Shown here: one piece after another, positions 1-6,155 of the stretch
Layout: every line of letters starts with the position of its first letter
Position numbering within the stretch: position 1 is the first letter of the stretch
From: Spirochaetia bacterium
Lineage (GTDB): Bacteria > Spirochaetota > Spirochaetia > Sphaerochaetales > Sphaerochaetaceae
NCBI GenBank assembly: GCA_009929055.1
Contig: SABI01000103.1
Coordinates: 1 to 8,541 of the forward strand
Direction of reading: 5' to 3'
DNA length: 8,541 bases
The notes under the pieces: model-generated
Seen by the model: the letters and a program-made list of their open reading frames with translations, nothing else
Told to the model about the DNA's origin: nothing
Databases searched by the model: none
Program-made: the position numbers and the translations under genes

Positions 1-84
1 TCCTAAATCACAGAGATCCTCGCCTGTACGCTAAGGGATAAATTTGGTATATTAGGGTTAGTGATTCTATCTACATACCTAATG

Positions 85-104
85 TGATAAATTTTGATAA
101 ATTT
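85..104. repeat. Tandem 10-bp direct repeat TGATAAATTT x2
   Basis: TGATAAATTT occurs at 85-94 and again, with no gap, at 95-104. A third near-copy, GGATAAATTT (one mismatch), lies at 36-45. The 10-bp period places the two tandem copies on the same face of the helix, as protein-binding repeats often are, and the second copy contains the only plausible -35 of the downstream gene. The surrounding DNA is very AT-rich, so chance or replication slippage is possible. Confidence 0.5.
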
Positions 105-124
105 CTATTAAATAAAGATATATA
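94..124 (+). promoter_or_regulatory. Weak promoter candidate and leader of the baeRF-like gene
   Basis: TTGATA (94-99, five of six matches to the -35 consensus) is followed after 19 bp by TATATA (119-124). The spacing is longer than the usual 17 bp and the region is almost pure A+T, so support is limited. The rest of 1-179 shows no convincing gene. Within the leader, TATAAATTT (121-129) is complementary to AAATTTATA (149-157), an AT-only stem of doubtful stability. The ribosome binding site TAAGGAGGA (165-173) is near-perfect and lies 6-7 nt before the ATG. Confidence 0.3.
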
Positions 125-179
125 AATTTATTTAGTCGGTTTTTATAGAAATTTATAACCCATTTAAGGAGGATTTTAT

Positions 180-1328
180 ATGGATATAATTACTAATGAG
201 AAACTACAGGAAATACTATCGATACGTTCTGCGTGGTGTATTTCTCTCTTCATGCCAACACATCGTGCTGGTCGAGAAACAGAGCAAGATCCAATTCGTT
301 ACAAGAATTTATTAAGTGAGGCTGAAGAAAGATTACTAGCTAAGGGTCTTGGTGCACATGATGTAAAAAAGATGCTTAAAGCACCTAAGAGCCTACTTGA
401 AGCAACTCCTTTTTGGCAACACCAAAGCGACGGATTGGCACTCTTCTTCTCAATTGACTATTTTTATCTCTTCAGACTACCTCTAGAATTTACTCCAATG
501 GTCTTCGTCAACGACCGATTTCATATTAAGCAATTATTGCCTATTCTAAATAGTGACGGCACATTCAATATCCTTGCTATCAGTCAAAACAAAGTTCGCC
601 TATTTAAAGGAACTCAGCAAACAATTGATGAAATAGATCTACCCGATACACCTGATACTCTTTCAGAATCTTTTCCTGACGACTGGCCAAAGCAGAAATT
701 CCAATTTCAAACTATGGGATCATCTGGGAAAGGGGGTCAGGGAGGCAACACTCATGCACATGCTACAGGTACTGACGTCAAAGTACGCCTCAAGAAATGG
801 TTCCGCAAAATTGAGAAGGAAGTGACTAGCTTACTTAAAGATACCCAATCACCTCTGGTTCTAGCTGGTGTTGACACCTTATTTCCAATCTACTCAGAAG
901 TGAATACCTACCCTAATCTCGTAGAGGAAGGAATTCCAGGAAATCCTGATGAAATGACGGGCAAAGAATTGCATCCCAAAGCTTGGGCTTTAGTAGAACC
1001 AATATTTACGAAAGAGAGAGAAACTGGTATAGCGTTATATCGTCAATTAGCAGATACAGAGCAGACTACTAATGATATTACTAAAGCACTCCTTGGTGCC
1101 TATCGAGGGCAGGTAAAAACTCTCTTCGTCGCCCTTGGTGTTCAGGTGTGGGGGAATTATGATCCTGAAAAAGAGGAAGTTCTCTTATACGAATCCCACC
1201 AATCTGGCGCTGAAGATCTACTCGATCTAGCTGCTATTCAGACCTTAATCATGGGAGGGGCTGTCTTTGCTGTTCCACCAGAAGATGTTCCTAGTAGTAC
1301 CCTTGTTGCAGCAGTATTTCGTTATTAA
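180..1328 (+). CDS. baeRF-superfamily protein (bacterial archaeo-eukaryotic release factor-like)
   Basis: This 382-residue soluble protein has no signal peptide or membrane segment. The N-terminal part has the family-typical core leading into MPTHRAGRE (about 25-33) and QDPIRYKNLL (36-45). A Gly-rich loop at 180-195 follows, and then a basic amphipathic helix (VRLKKWFRKIEKEV, 202-215) that starts the RNase H-like middle domain. The C-terminus (about 346-382: LLDLAAIQTLIMGG, AVFAVPPEDVP, ending in VFRY) matches the L7Ae/eRF1-domain-3-like tail of these proteins. The family was described by comparative genomics as bacterial relatives of eRF1/Pelota, with proposed roles in ribosome rescue or translation stress; biochemical function is largely unproven. 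The loop contains a literal GGQ at residues 185-187, the catalytic tripeptide of class I release factors. The start is supported by TAAGGAGGA just upstream. It appears monocistronic, with a strong hairpin 35 bp past the stop. I am confident of the superfamily but not of the subfamily number. Confidence 0.8.
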   Translation: MDIITNEKLQEILSIRSAWCISLFMPTHRAGRETEQDPIRYKNLLSEAEERLLAKGLGAHDVKKMLKAPKSLLEATPFWQHQSDGLALFFSIDYFYLFRLPLEFTPMVFVNDRFHIKQLLPILNSDGTFNILAISQNKVRLFKGTQQTIDEIDLPDTPDTLSESFPDDWPKQKFQFQTMGSSGKGGQGGNTHAHATGTDVKVRLKKWFRKIEKEVTSLLKDTQSPLVLAGVDTLFPIYSEVNTYPNLVEEGIPGNPDEMTGKELHPKAWALVEPIFTKERETGIALYRQLADTEQTTNDITKALLGAYRGQVKTLFVALGVQVWGNYDPEKEEVLLYESHQSGAEDLLDLAAIQTLIMGGAVFAVPPEDVPSSTLVAAVFRY

Positions 1329-1362
1329 CATCACTTTATTAGTGGTACCATAATACATTCTA

Positions 1363-1395
1363 AGAAAGGAGCAACCAATAAAGTTGCTCCTTTCT
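1363..1395. terminator. Strong, probably bidirectional terminator hairpin
   Basis: AGAAAGGAGCAAC (1363-1375) pairs perfectly over 13 bp with GTTGCTCCTTTCT (1383-1395) across a 7-nt loop. On the plus strand the 3' arm ends U-rich and runs into ATTTT. On the minus strand the 3' arm reads the same way, CCTTTCTT. It sits between convergent genes and most likely terminates the plus-strand baeRF-like gene, and perhaps readthrough from the minus-strand dehydrogenase. Confidence 0.8.
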
Positions 1396-1422
1396 ATTTT
1401 GATTACAACATAGCGAGTGAGA

Positions 1423-1440
1423 AAAAAGACAATTCTTTTT
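1423..1440 (-). terminator. AT-rich hairpin just past the dehydrogenase stop
   Basis: AAAAAGA (1423-1429) pairs with TCTTTTT (1434-1440) over a 4-nt loop. On the minus strand the 3' arm is followed by further T, giving a U-run. GTGAG (1417-1421) and CTCAC (1450-1454) can form an outer stem that overlaps the stop codon. It is weak in stability but well placed as a first, leaky terminator for the minus-strand gene, ahead of the stronger hairpin at 1363-1395. Confidence 0.4.
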
Positions 1441-1450
1441 AAAACAAAAC

Positions 1451-2629
1451 TCACACACTAGCGATATTGAATATCTCTATAATATCCTCACTTCCTAGTG
1501 GAATGTAAGAAGGAATTGGCTTGGTATTCCCATTAGTTGTCATATCAGCAAGGATGCGGTACTCTGACTTATCGATACCGAGTTCATTCATTGTTACTGG
1601 CATTCCAAGACTCTTGAAATAAGCAACCATCACATCTATCCCCTGCTTTGCTGTCCACTGTGGATAATCATGATCCATTTCCACTCCCCACACACGCTGT
1701 GCAAGTTGGGCAAACTTTCTTACATCATGCTTATATACATACTTTGCCCATGCAGGAAATATGACAGCAAGACCTGCACCGTGAGAGACTTCATCATGCA
1801 AGCCTGAGATATCATGCTCAATTTTATGAGCAGGGAAATTAGCACTCTTACCACATCCAGTAAGGCCATTATGAGAAAGAGAAGAAGCCCACATGAGGGT
1901 AGCGCGAGAAGCATAATCATTTGGATTAGCAATCACTTTGGTCCCTGCATTCTTTACTGCTACCAATAGTCCTTCAGCAATTCGGTCTGTTAAATCGGTA
2001 TCAGTATCTTTTGTGAAATAGCGTTCAAGGGTGTGCATCATCGTGTCCACTATTCCACAAGCACTCTGATAAGGGCTTACTGAAAAGGTGAGAGTTGGAT
2101 TCTCAAATGTAAAATAAGGGCGCAATAGGTCATGGTTCAATGCCCGTTTTAGTTTCTTTTCTTCATTACTAAGAACATGTGAGTAACTCATCTCACTCCC
2201 TGCAGAAGAAATGGTCAATACTACAGCAGTAGGAACCCTTTTTGTAGGGAGTATCTGGTTCTCAATCATATCCCATGGGTCTTGATCATGGGTTAACCCC
2301 AAACCAATCCCCTTGGCAGCATCAATGACACTCCCTCCACCGACTGCAACAATTAATTCAATATTTTCTTTTTTTGCGAGCTCTATTCCCTTACGAACAA
2401 AGGTTATTTTTGGATTAGGATCAACTCCTCCAAGGGTAATATAAGTAATCCCCGCAGCTTCAAGACTATCGGTCACCACCGAGAGGAGTCCACTTCTTTT
2501 AACACTACCGCCTCCATAGAGAACCATCACTCTCTTATAGCCAGCTTCAGCTAATGTTGGACCTACCTGTTTTTCGGCATCAGTACCAAAAATAATTTTT
2601 GTCGGTGCATGGTAAATGAAATTATTCAT
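1451..2629 (-). CDS. Iron-containing alcohol dehydrogenase (YqhD/butanol dehydrogenase type)
   Basis: This 392-residue cytoplasmic NAD(P)H-dependent group III alcohol dehydrogenase is expected to interconvert aldehydes or ketones and alcohols. The N-terminal nucleotide-binding domain has GGGSV at 40-43 and the cofactor motif GGGSVIDAAKGI at 97-108. AGSEMS (143-148) is family-typical. By comparison with E. coli YqhD, the metal ligands should be D195 and H199 (DTMMH), H268 (PAHK) and H283 (SHGAG), all present. Length fits the family. I chose the ATG at 2629 because GGGAGG lies 10 nt upstream and the protein begins with the usual NFIYHAPTKIIFG; a longer frame to 2674 has no ribosome binding site and adds unrelated residues. 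It lies downstream of the araC-type gene on the same strand but 231 bp away, so cotranscription is uncertain. The substrate cannot be read from sequence; detoxifying or fermentative aldehyde reduction is the default guess. Confidence 0.93.
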   Translation of the reverse strand: MNNFIYHAPTKIIFGTDAEKQVGPTLAEAGYKRVMVLYGGGSVKRSGLLSVVTDSLEAAGITYITLGGVDPNPKITFVRKGIELAKKENIELIVAVGGGSVIDAAKGIGLGLTHDQDPWDMIENQILPTKRVPTAVVLTISSAGSEMSYSHVLSNEEKKLKRALNHDLLRPYFTFENPTLTFSVSPYQSACGIVDTMMHTLERYFTKDTDTDLTDRIAEGLLVAVKNAGTKVIANPNDYASRATLMWASSLSHNGLTGCGKSANFPAHKIEHDISGLHDEVSHGAGLAVIFPAWAKYVYKHDVRKFAQLAQRVWGVEMDHDYPQWTAKQGIDVMVAYFKSLGMPVTMNELGIDKSEYRILADMTTNGNTKPIPSYIPLGSEDIIEIFNIASV

Positions 2630-2757
2630 ATTAGTATTTCCTCCCTGGAAGTCTCTAAAAAGTAATGCAGACAATATTCCAAATGCATTCTCTTCCTTAT
2701 GAAAGCAGAAAAACTGAGAATGTGCAATTGAAAGAGAGAAATGAGGTAAGTTATATA

Positions 2758-2785
2758 ATTATAGAGATGTAATGTGATAGGATAA
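2758..2785 (-). promoter_or_regulatory. Candidate promoter of the alcohol dehydrogenase gene
   Basis: On the minus strand a perfect TATAAT lies at 2763-2758. With 16-bp spacing the -35 would be TTATCC (2785-2780), only about half matching consensus. The predicted start near 2751 gives a leader of roughly 120 nt containing a possible stem CATTCTC/GAGAATG (2686-2692 with 2716-2722). The poor -35 suggests either a weak or an activated promoter. Confidence 0.35.
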
Positions 2786-2790
2786 TTGCA

Positions 2791-2807
2791 GTTTAATCCT
2801 TTTAAAC
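2791..2807. repeat. Inverted repeat GTTTAA-5-TTAAAC
   Basis: GTTTAA (2791-2796) and TTAAAC (2802-2807) form a perfect 6-bp dyad with a 5-bp centre, in the 231-bp region between the dehydrogenase and regulator genes. It is just upstream of the candidate dehydrogenase promoter, so an operator is possible. It is short and AT-rich. I see no gene in 2630-2860. Confidence 0.35.
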
Positions 2808-2821
2808 ATGTAACAGTGGTA

Positions 2822-2839
2822 ATCGTTATGATCGTTATG
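2822..2839. repeat. Tandem 9-bp repeat ATCGTTATG x2
   Basis: ATCGTTATG is repeated directly and without gap at 2822-2830 and 2831-2839, shortly past the 3' end of the araC-type gene. The 9-bp tandem arrangement could be slippage or a binding site for a regulator acting on the dehydrogenase promoter about 60 bp further along the minus strand. Confidence 0.55.
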
Positions 2840-2860
2840 AATAATATCTTATTGACATAT

Positions 2861-3778
2861 TTACAAATCCTCAGTATTAGCTAGTAGACTTTTTATTGAA
2901 TGAGCATATTCTTTAGGGCTCATGCCACAGATATGAGAAAACTGTTTGGAAAAATGGTGGATTGAACTATATCCTAATTCATATGCTATTGTTGTAACGT
3001 TCCCTTTTCCTTCTCTGATGAACTGCTTTGCCCTTTCCATTTTAAGTCTTGCATACCATCCCATAACACTATGATTTGTTTCGTGCCTGAAGATTTGTTG
3101 AGCTAGTGTTTTACTCATCGATGAGTGATTGCATACATCATCAAGGGTAATATTATTGCTAATATTTTCTAGAAGATAGGTATTTGCTAATTCAAATCGG
3201 CTTTTCTTATCCATGCTTTGAATGGGACTTAGAGTAGAGGGAACTTTAGCACCCTCTTCTCCTTGTTTTAATAGCTCAATGAGAAACGCTTCAAAATAGT
3301 TCTTGATGAGTTGCTGACTTCCTATGGGAGGATTATCGGCTAAAGTGAGACTTTTGTAATAGGGATCTGAAAAGTCTGTTGCATAGACCTCTTTTGCTTC
3401 ATTAATAATCAAAGAAAGAAGAGTTTTTGTTCTCCCATTTATAGGGAGAATATTATTTTTAAAATATTTCATTTTAGCAGAGTTTGTATCAAATGAAATA
3501 ACAACTAAACAAGGAGAAATGAGCCCATCACACTCTACAGAGTGAAATTCGTTTGGTTCATGAAAAATTATTTGACCTTGTCTTAATTGATGTCTCGCAG
3601 TATCAGTTTGGACAAACACAACCCCTTTATCAACATACAAGAGTTCCCAAAAGTCGTGGCGTTCTCCCTTAAAATGGAATTTCTTCGGATATTCAAAATA
3701 ATGAAAAGTGATAAAATAATTTACTTTAATATCGGTCTTCATAGGAGTTAACAAAAACCCATTTTTAAATTTTCCCAT
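2861..3778 (-). CDS. AraC-family transcriptional regulator
   Basis: This protein (305 residues from the ATG at 3778) has an N-terminal cupin-like ligand-binding domain (about 25-95) with HDFWELLYVDKG (H41, E45) and FHEPNEFHSVE (H79). A linker and a C-terminal double helix-turn-helix follow. The first HTH is at about 211-231 (ITLDDVCNHSSMS) and the second at about 260-283. The AraC signature GYSSIHHFSKQFSHICGMSP spans 269-288. Family members of this layout usually sense a sugar or related metabolite and activate an adjacent catabolic operon, here the divergent transport operon. The start is uncertain: a GTG at 3784 adds two residues, the ATG at 3778 coincides with the predicted transcription start, and an ATG at 3742 gives 293 residues. 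None has a Shine-Dalgarno sequence. The stop is at 2861, and no clear terminator follows. Confidence 0.93.
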   Translation of the reverse strand: MGKFKNGFLLTPMKTDIKVNYFITFHYFEYPKKFHFKGERHDFWELLYVDKGVVFVQTDTARHQLRQGQIIFHEPNEFHSVECDGLISPCLVVISFDTNSAKMKYFKNNILPINGRTKTLLSLIINEAKEVYATDFSDPYYKSLTLADNPPIGSQQLIKNYFEAFLIELLKQGEEGAKVPSTLSPIQSMDKKSRFELANTYLLENISNNITLDDVCNHSSMSKTLAQQIFRHETNHSVMGWYARLKMERAKQFIREGKGNVTTIAYELGYSSIHHFSKQFSHICGMSPKEYAHSIKSLLANTEDL

Positions 3779-3784
3779 TCGCAC

Positions 3785-3813
3785 ATTATATCATGGGATG
3801 GTAGAAATAACAA
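3785..3813 (-). promoter_or_regulatory. Promoter of the araC-type regulator gene
   Basis: On the minus strand TTGTTA (3813-3808, four of six) is followed after exactly 17 bp by a perfect TATAAT (3790-3785). The predicted +1 is about 3778, on the A of an in-frame ATG, implying a leaderless mRNA or translation from the ATG at 3742. The -35 abuts the first AAATAC repeat at 3812, so the regulator could repress its own gene when bound. Confidence 0.6.
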
Positions 3814-3840
3814 ATACTGTGTTCTTTTGTATAAATACGG
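3810..3840 (+). promoter_or_regulatory. Candidate AraC-type operator: two direct repeats 21 bp apart
   Basis: AAATAC occurs at 3812-3817 and 3833-3838, exactly 21 bp apart. The match extends to A-N-AAATAC-N-G in both copies. AraC-family activators typically bind two direct half-sites two helical turns apart, next to or overlapping the -35. Here the downstream half-site ends 18 bp before the perfect -10 at 3857, just where a -35 would be. A TAGAAAT pair at 3802 and 3842 (40 bp apart) may extend the site. Binding is inferred from layout. Confidence 0.5.
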
Positions 3841-3856
3841 ATAGAAATTCGACAGA

Positions 3857-3862
3857 TATAAT
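3857..3862 (+). promoter_or_regulatory. -10 element of the transport operon promoter
   Basis: TATAAT at 3857-3862 is a perfect -10. At 16-19 bp upstream there is no -35 resembling TTGACA (17-bp spacing gives AATACG), and there is no extended -10 TG. The predicted start near 3869 gives a leader of about 43 nt. A perfect -10 without a -35 suggests dependence on an activator. A second candidate, TATGAT at 3883-3888, has only a poorly spaced -35. Confidence 0.5.
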
Positions 3863-3881
3863 TTGAATATATTTACATACG

Positions 3882-3895
3882 ATATGATTTCATAT
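3882..3895. repeat. Perfect dyad ATATGA-TT-TCATAT in the operon leader
   Basis: Two 6-bp arms flank a 2-bp centre, between the predicted transcription start and the AAAGGAG ribosome binding site (3897-3903). A 2-nt loop disfavours an RNA hairpin with full arms, so a DNA operator for a dimeric repressor fits better. The AT-rich setting lowers its significance. Confidence 0.4.
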
Positions 3896-3911
3896 TAAAG
3901 GAGAAAGGGAT

Positions 3912-5168
3912 ATGAAGAAGAGAACATTATTAATAGCACTATTGATTATTTCAATAGTTGCAACATCACTCAGTGCAGGTGGCACAAGTGAATCAAAAGC
4001 TGACAAAAAAACAGTAACTTACTGGTCGATGTGGAACGAAGCAGAGCCACAGGGATTAGTCCTCGCACAAGCTGCCGAGGCTTTTGAGAACGAGACAGGA
4101 ATATTTATTGACATCGTTTTTAACGGAAGGGAAATTAGAAAAACTCTAGCACCCGCTCTTGAAGCTGGAGAGACAATAGATATGTTCGATGAAGATATTA
4201 CCCGAGTAAACTCTAACTGGGGGAAATTCTTACTTCCACTCGAAGAAAAGGTAAAACAAACGTATCCAACAACTGGTGGAAAAAGTTTTGCTGATTCAGT
4301 AAGCAAAGCATTGTTAGATCTTGCTCGACAAGAAGGGAATGGAACACTTAAAGTAATCCCTTACCAACCATTTGCTTTTGTTGTTATGTATAACCAAGAT
4401 CTTTTTGACAAAGCAGGAATCACCGCTACCCCTACCACATGGAAAGAATTTGAAGTGGCTGCTGCAAAACTCATAAGTGTAGGAGTTACTCCTATCACAG
4501 TTGATGATGCATACATGGCAGCATTCTTTGGCTACAACATGTCTCGCCTCATTGGTGTAGAAAAAACTCTCGCTATGGCAAATAACAACGACTTTAGTGA
4601 TCCAGCAGTAAAAGAGTTTGGTAGAATCTGGTCAGACGCAGCTAAAAAAGGATGGATCAGCAAAAAAGCTGCTTCAAACATCTATCCTTCAGGGCAAATT
4701 GAAGAAGTTGCCTCAGGGAAAGTTGCTATGTATCTAAATGGTACTTGGCTCCCTAACGAAATCAAAGGCAATGCTCCAAACATGAACTGGGGAAGCTTTG
4801 CATGGCCAAGCATGAGTCCTAATGGTGCAGGAACTGAAGCTAATAACTACGGAGCACAATGTTTTGGAATTAACAATAAATCAACAGTAGCTGATGAAGC
4901 GTTCCAATTTGCTGTCTATATGACAACAGGCAAATGGGATAGTGAACTTGCTAAACAAAGCTTAGGCGTTCCAATGGGCAGTACTAGTGATTGGCCAAAA
5001 CAAACAGCCGGTGCTAAAAAAGTAATTGACAATACCACAACATGGATGACATGGGCTGCTGGAATGGAAAATAGCGCCGATGTAAACTCAAAAATTAAAG
5101 AAAATTTCGCAAAACTTATTACAGGCTCATTAGATGCGGACAGCTTCTATGCAGCAATGAATAAATAA
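3912..5168 (+). CDS. Sugar ABC transporter extracellular solute-binding protein (family 1)
   Basis: This 418-residue carbohydrate-binding component of a CUT1-type ABC importer acts outside the inner membrane. Residues 1-22 form a Sec signal peptide (KKR, then a hydrophobic core, ending SLSA), with cleavage probably before GGTSES. There is no cysteine for lipidation, so it should be a free periplasmic protein. Family landmarks are YWSMWNEAEPQ (37-47), the hinge-region motif YNQDLFDKAGI with TWKEF (160-180), and MYLNGTWLPNE (273-283). Aromatic residues (several Trp in 340-382) are consistent with sugar stacking. Length is normal for the family. The AAAGGAG site 8 nt before ATG is strong. It is the first gene of the operon, under the proposed AraC-controlled promoter. 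A hairpin after it may make it more abundant than the permeases. The substrate is not readable from sequence; the kinase downstream suggests an (N-acetyl)hexosamine-containing saccharide. Confidence 0.93.
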   Translation: MKKRTLLIALLIISIVATSLSAGGTSESKADKKTVTYWSMWNEAEPQGLVLAQAAEAFENETGIFIDIVFNGREIRKTLAPALEAGETIDMFDEDITRVNSNWGKFLLPLEEKVKQTYPTTGGKSFADSVSKALLDLARQEGNGTLKVIPYQPFAFVVMYNQDLFDKAGITATPTTWKEFEVAAAKLISVGVTPITVDDAYMAAFFGYNMSRLIGVEKTLAMANNNDFSDPAVKEFGRIWSDAAKKGWISKKAASNIYPSGQIEEVASGKVAMYLNGTWLPNEIKGNAPNMNWGSFAWPSMSPNGAGTEANNYGAQCFGINNKSTVADEAFQFAVYMTTGKWDSELAKQSLGVPMGSTSDWPKQTAGAKKVIDNTTTWMTWAAGMENSADVNSKIKENFAKLITGSLDADSFYAAMNK

Positions 5169-5178
5169 CGAATCGATT

Positions 5179-5213
5179 GAATTCCCTGTGAGTAGATTAC
5201 TTACAGGGAATTT
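5179..5213 (+). terminator. Intra-operon hairpin (attenuator or mRNA-stabilising stem)
   Basis: Positions 5180-5194 pair with 5198-5212 over 15 bp (one G-U) around a 3-nt GAT loop, with another possible G-U at 5179/5213. The core is AATTCCCTGT/ACAGGGAATT. Only TTTCTACTAATT follows, so it lacks a proper U-tract and probably terminates partially, or protects the 3' end of the binding-protein message. This is the usual way binding proteins are made in excess over membrane subunits. Confidence 0.7.
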
Positions 5214-5233
5214 CTACTAATTAAGGTAATCCT

Positions 5234-6142
5234 ATGAAAAAAAACCGAACAATGATTATCACATTTCTTACTCCAGCACTCATTTGCTATCTTCTAGTGT
5301 TCCTTTACCCATCAATTAGAACAACTATAATGAGCTTCTTTGCAGTAGAAGGGGTAACAGATGCAATTTCAACGTGGCACTTTGTTGGTTTTGGCAATTA
5401 TATAAAACTCTTTAACACCCCAATATTCATGCAATCGATGGCTAATATAATGAAAATATGGATTGTGGGGGGCTTAGGAGTTATGTTTGTTGCCCTCTTT
5501 TTTGCAGTAGCACTTACAAATGGGATGAAAGGGGTGAAATTTTTACGCTCTGTAATATACCTGCCCAACGTTGTCTCTGCTATTGCTATGGGAACTATGT
5601 GGATTAGCTTTGTTTACAACTCAGACTATGGACTATTGCACAATGTATTTAAGACTATTGGTCTTGAACAACTTTCCCAAACCCTATGGACAGGTCCAGA
5701 TAAACTATTTTGGTCAATGCTTGTTGCCTATAGTTTTGGAATGGTTGGATATCACATGTTAATTTTTATGGCAAGCATAGAACAAATTCCGAAAGATTAT
5801 AAAGAAGCGGCCCTTATTGAAGGGGCTAATGTATTTCAACGATTTTTTCGAATTACCATCCCATTTTTAAAAGGGTGTTTTAGAACAAATATAGTCATGT
5901 GGACAGTTTTTACTGTTGCGTTCTTTGTGTGGGCTCAACTATTTAGTCCTGTAAACCTTTCAAATGCCACAGTTGCACCAATGAACTACATGTATGAAAT
6001 CGTATTTGGGTCTTCGTCGAATGCAGCAACAGTGAGAGATAGTGGCGCCGGAGCTGCTGTTGGTGTAATTATGATGGTTATCGTCATTTTTGCTTTCGCA
6101 TTAACAAATCTTATCGTTCGAAACGACGATGTAGAATTATAG
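5234..6142 (+). CDS. Sugar ABC transporter permease, MalF/UgpA type
   Basis: This 302-residue inner-membrane subunit of the CUT1 importer has about six membrane segments: roughly 8-27, 73-95, 105-128, 158-180, 215-237 and 273-295. The EAA loop that contacts the ATPase starts at E191 (EAALIEGANV) and ends at P210, with the conserved Gly at 197. It follows the binding-protein gene by 65 bp containing a hairpin. The ribosome binding site AAGG (5223-5226) is modest, fitting lower expression than the binding protein. It pairs with the MalG-type permease immediately downstream. No ATPase gene lies between or beside them. Confidence 0.93.
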   Translation: MKKNRTMIITFLTPALICYLLVFLYPSIRTTIMSFFAVEGVTDAISTWHFVGFGNYIKLFNTPIFMQSMANIMKIWIVGGLGVMFVALFFAVALTNGMKGVKFLRSVIYLPNVVSAIAMGTMWISFVYNSDYGLLHNVFKTIGLEQLSQTLWTGPDKLFWSMLVAYSFGMVGYHMLIFMASIEQIPKDYKEAALIEGANVFQRFFRITIPFLKGCFRTNIVMWTVFTVAFFVWAQLFSPVNLSNATVAPMNYMYEIVFGSSSNAATVRDSGAGAAVGVIMMVIVIFAFALTNLIVRNDDVEL

Positions 6143-6155
6143 GAGAGATATAAGA

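Noticed and set aside
3..41. A short plus-strand open stretch from the window edge ending in TAA, reading LNHRDPRLYAKG
   Set aside because: It could be the tail of an upstream gene, but 12 residues match nothing I recognise and another frame is also open to position 34, so there is no support.
1337..1355. Near-palindrome around TGGTACCA with TATTA/TAATA arms
   Set aside because: It has a one-base asymmetry, lies immediately before the strong terminator, and has no promoter nearby to regulate; probably incidental.
1245..1454. Minus-strand open frame of 69 codons
   Set aside because: It spans the terminator hairpin and the 3' end of the baeRF-like gene, has no ribosome binding site and has an unnatural composition.
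1720..1932. Minus-strand 70-codon frame within the dehydrogenase gene
   Set aside because: It is out of frame with a conserved enzyme and has no independent signals.
3863..3888. TTGAAT to TATGAT as the main operon promoter
   Set aside because: The spacing is only 14 bp, too short for a normal sigma-70 promoter; the TATAAT at 3857 with upstream repeats is a better fit.
4019..4306. Minus-strand open frame of 95 codons inside the binding-protein gene
   Set aside because: It lies antisense to a clearly conserved coding sequence and has no family resemblance or ribosome binding site.
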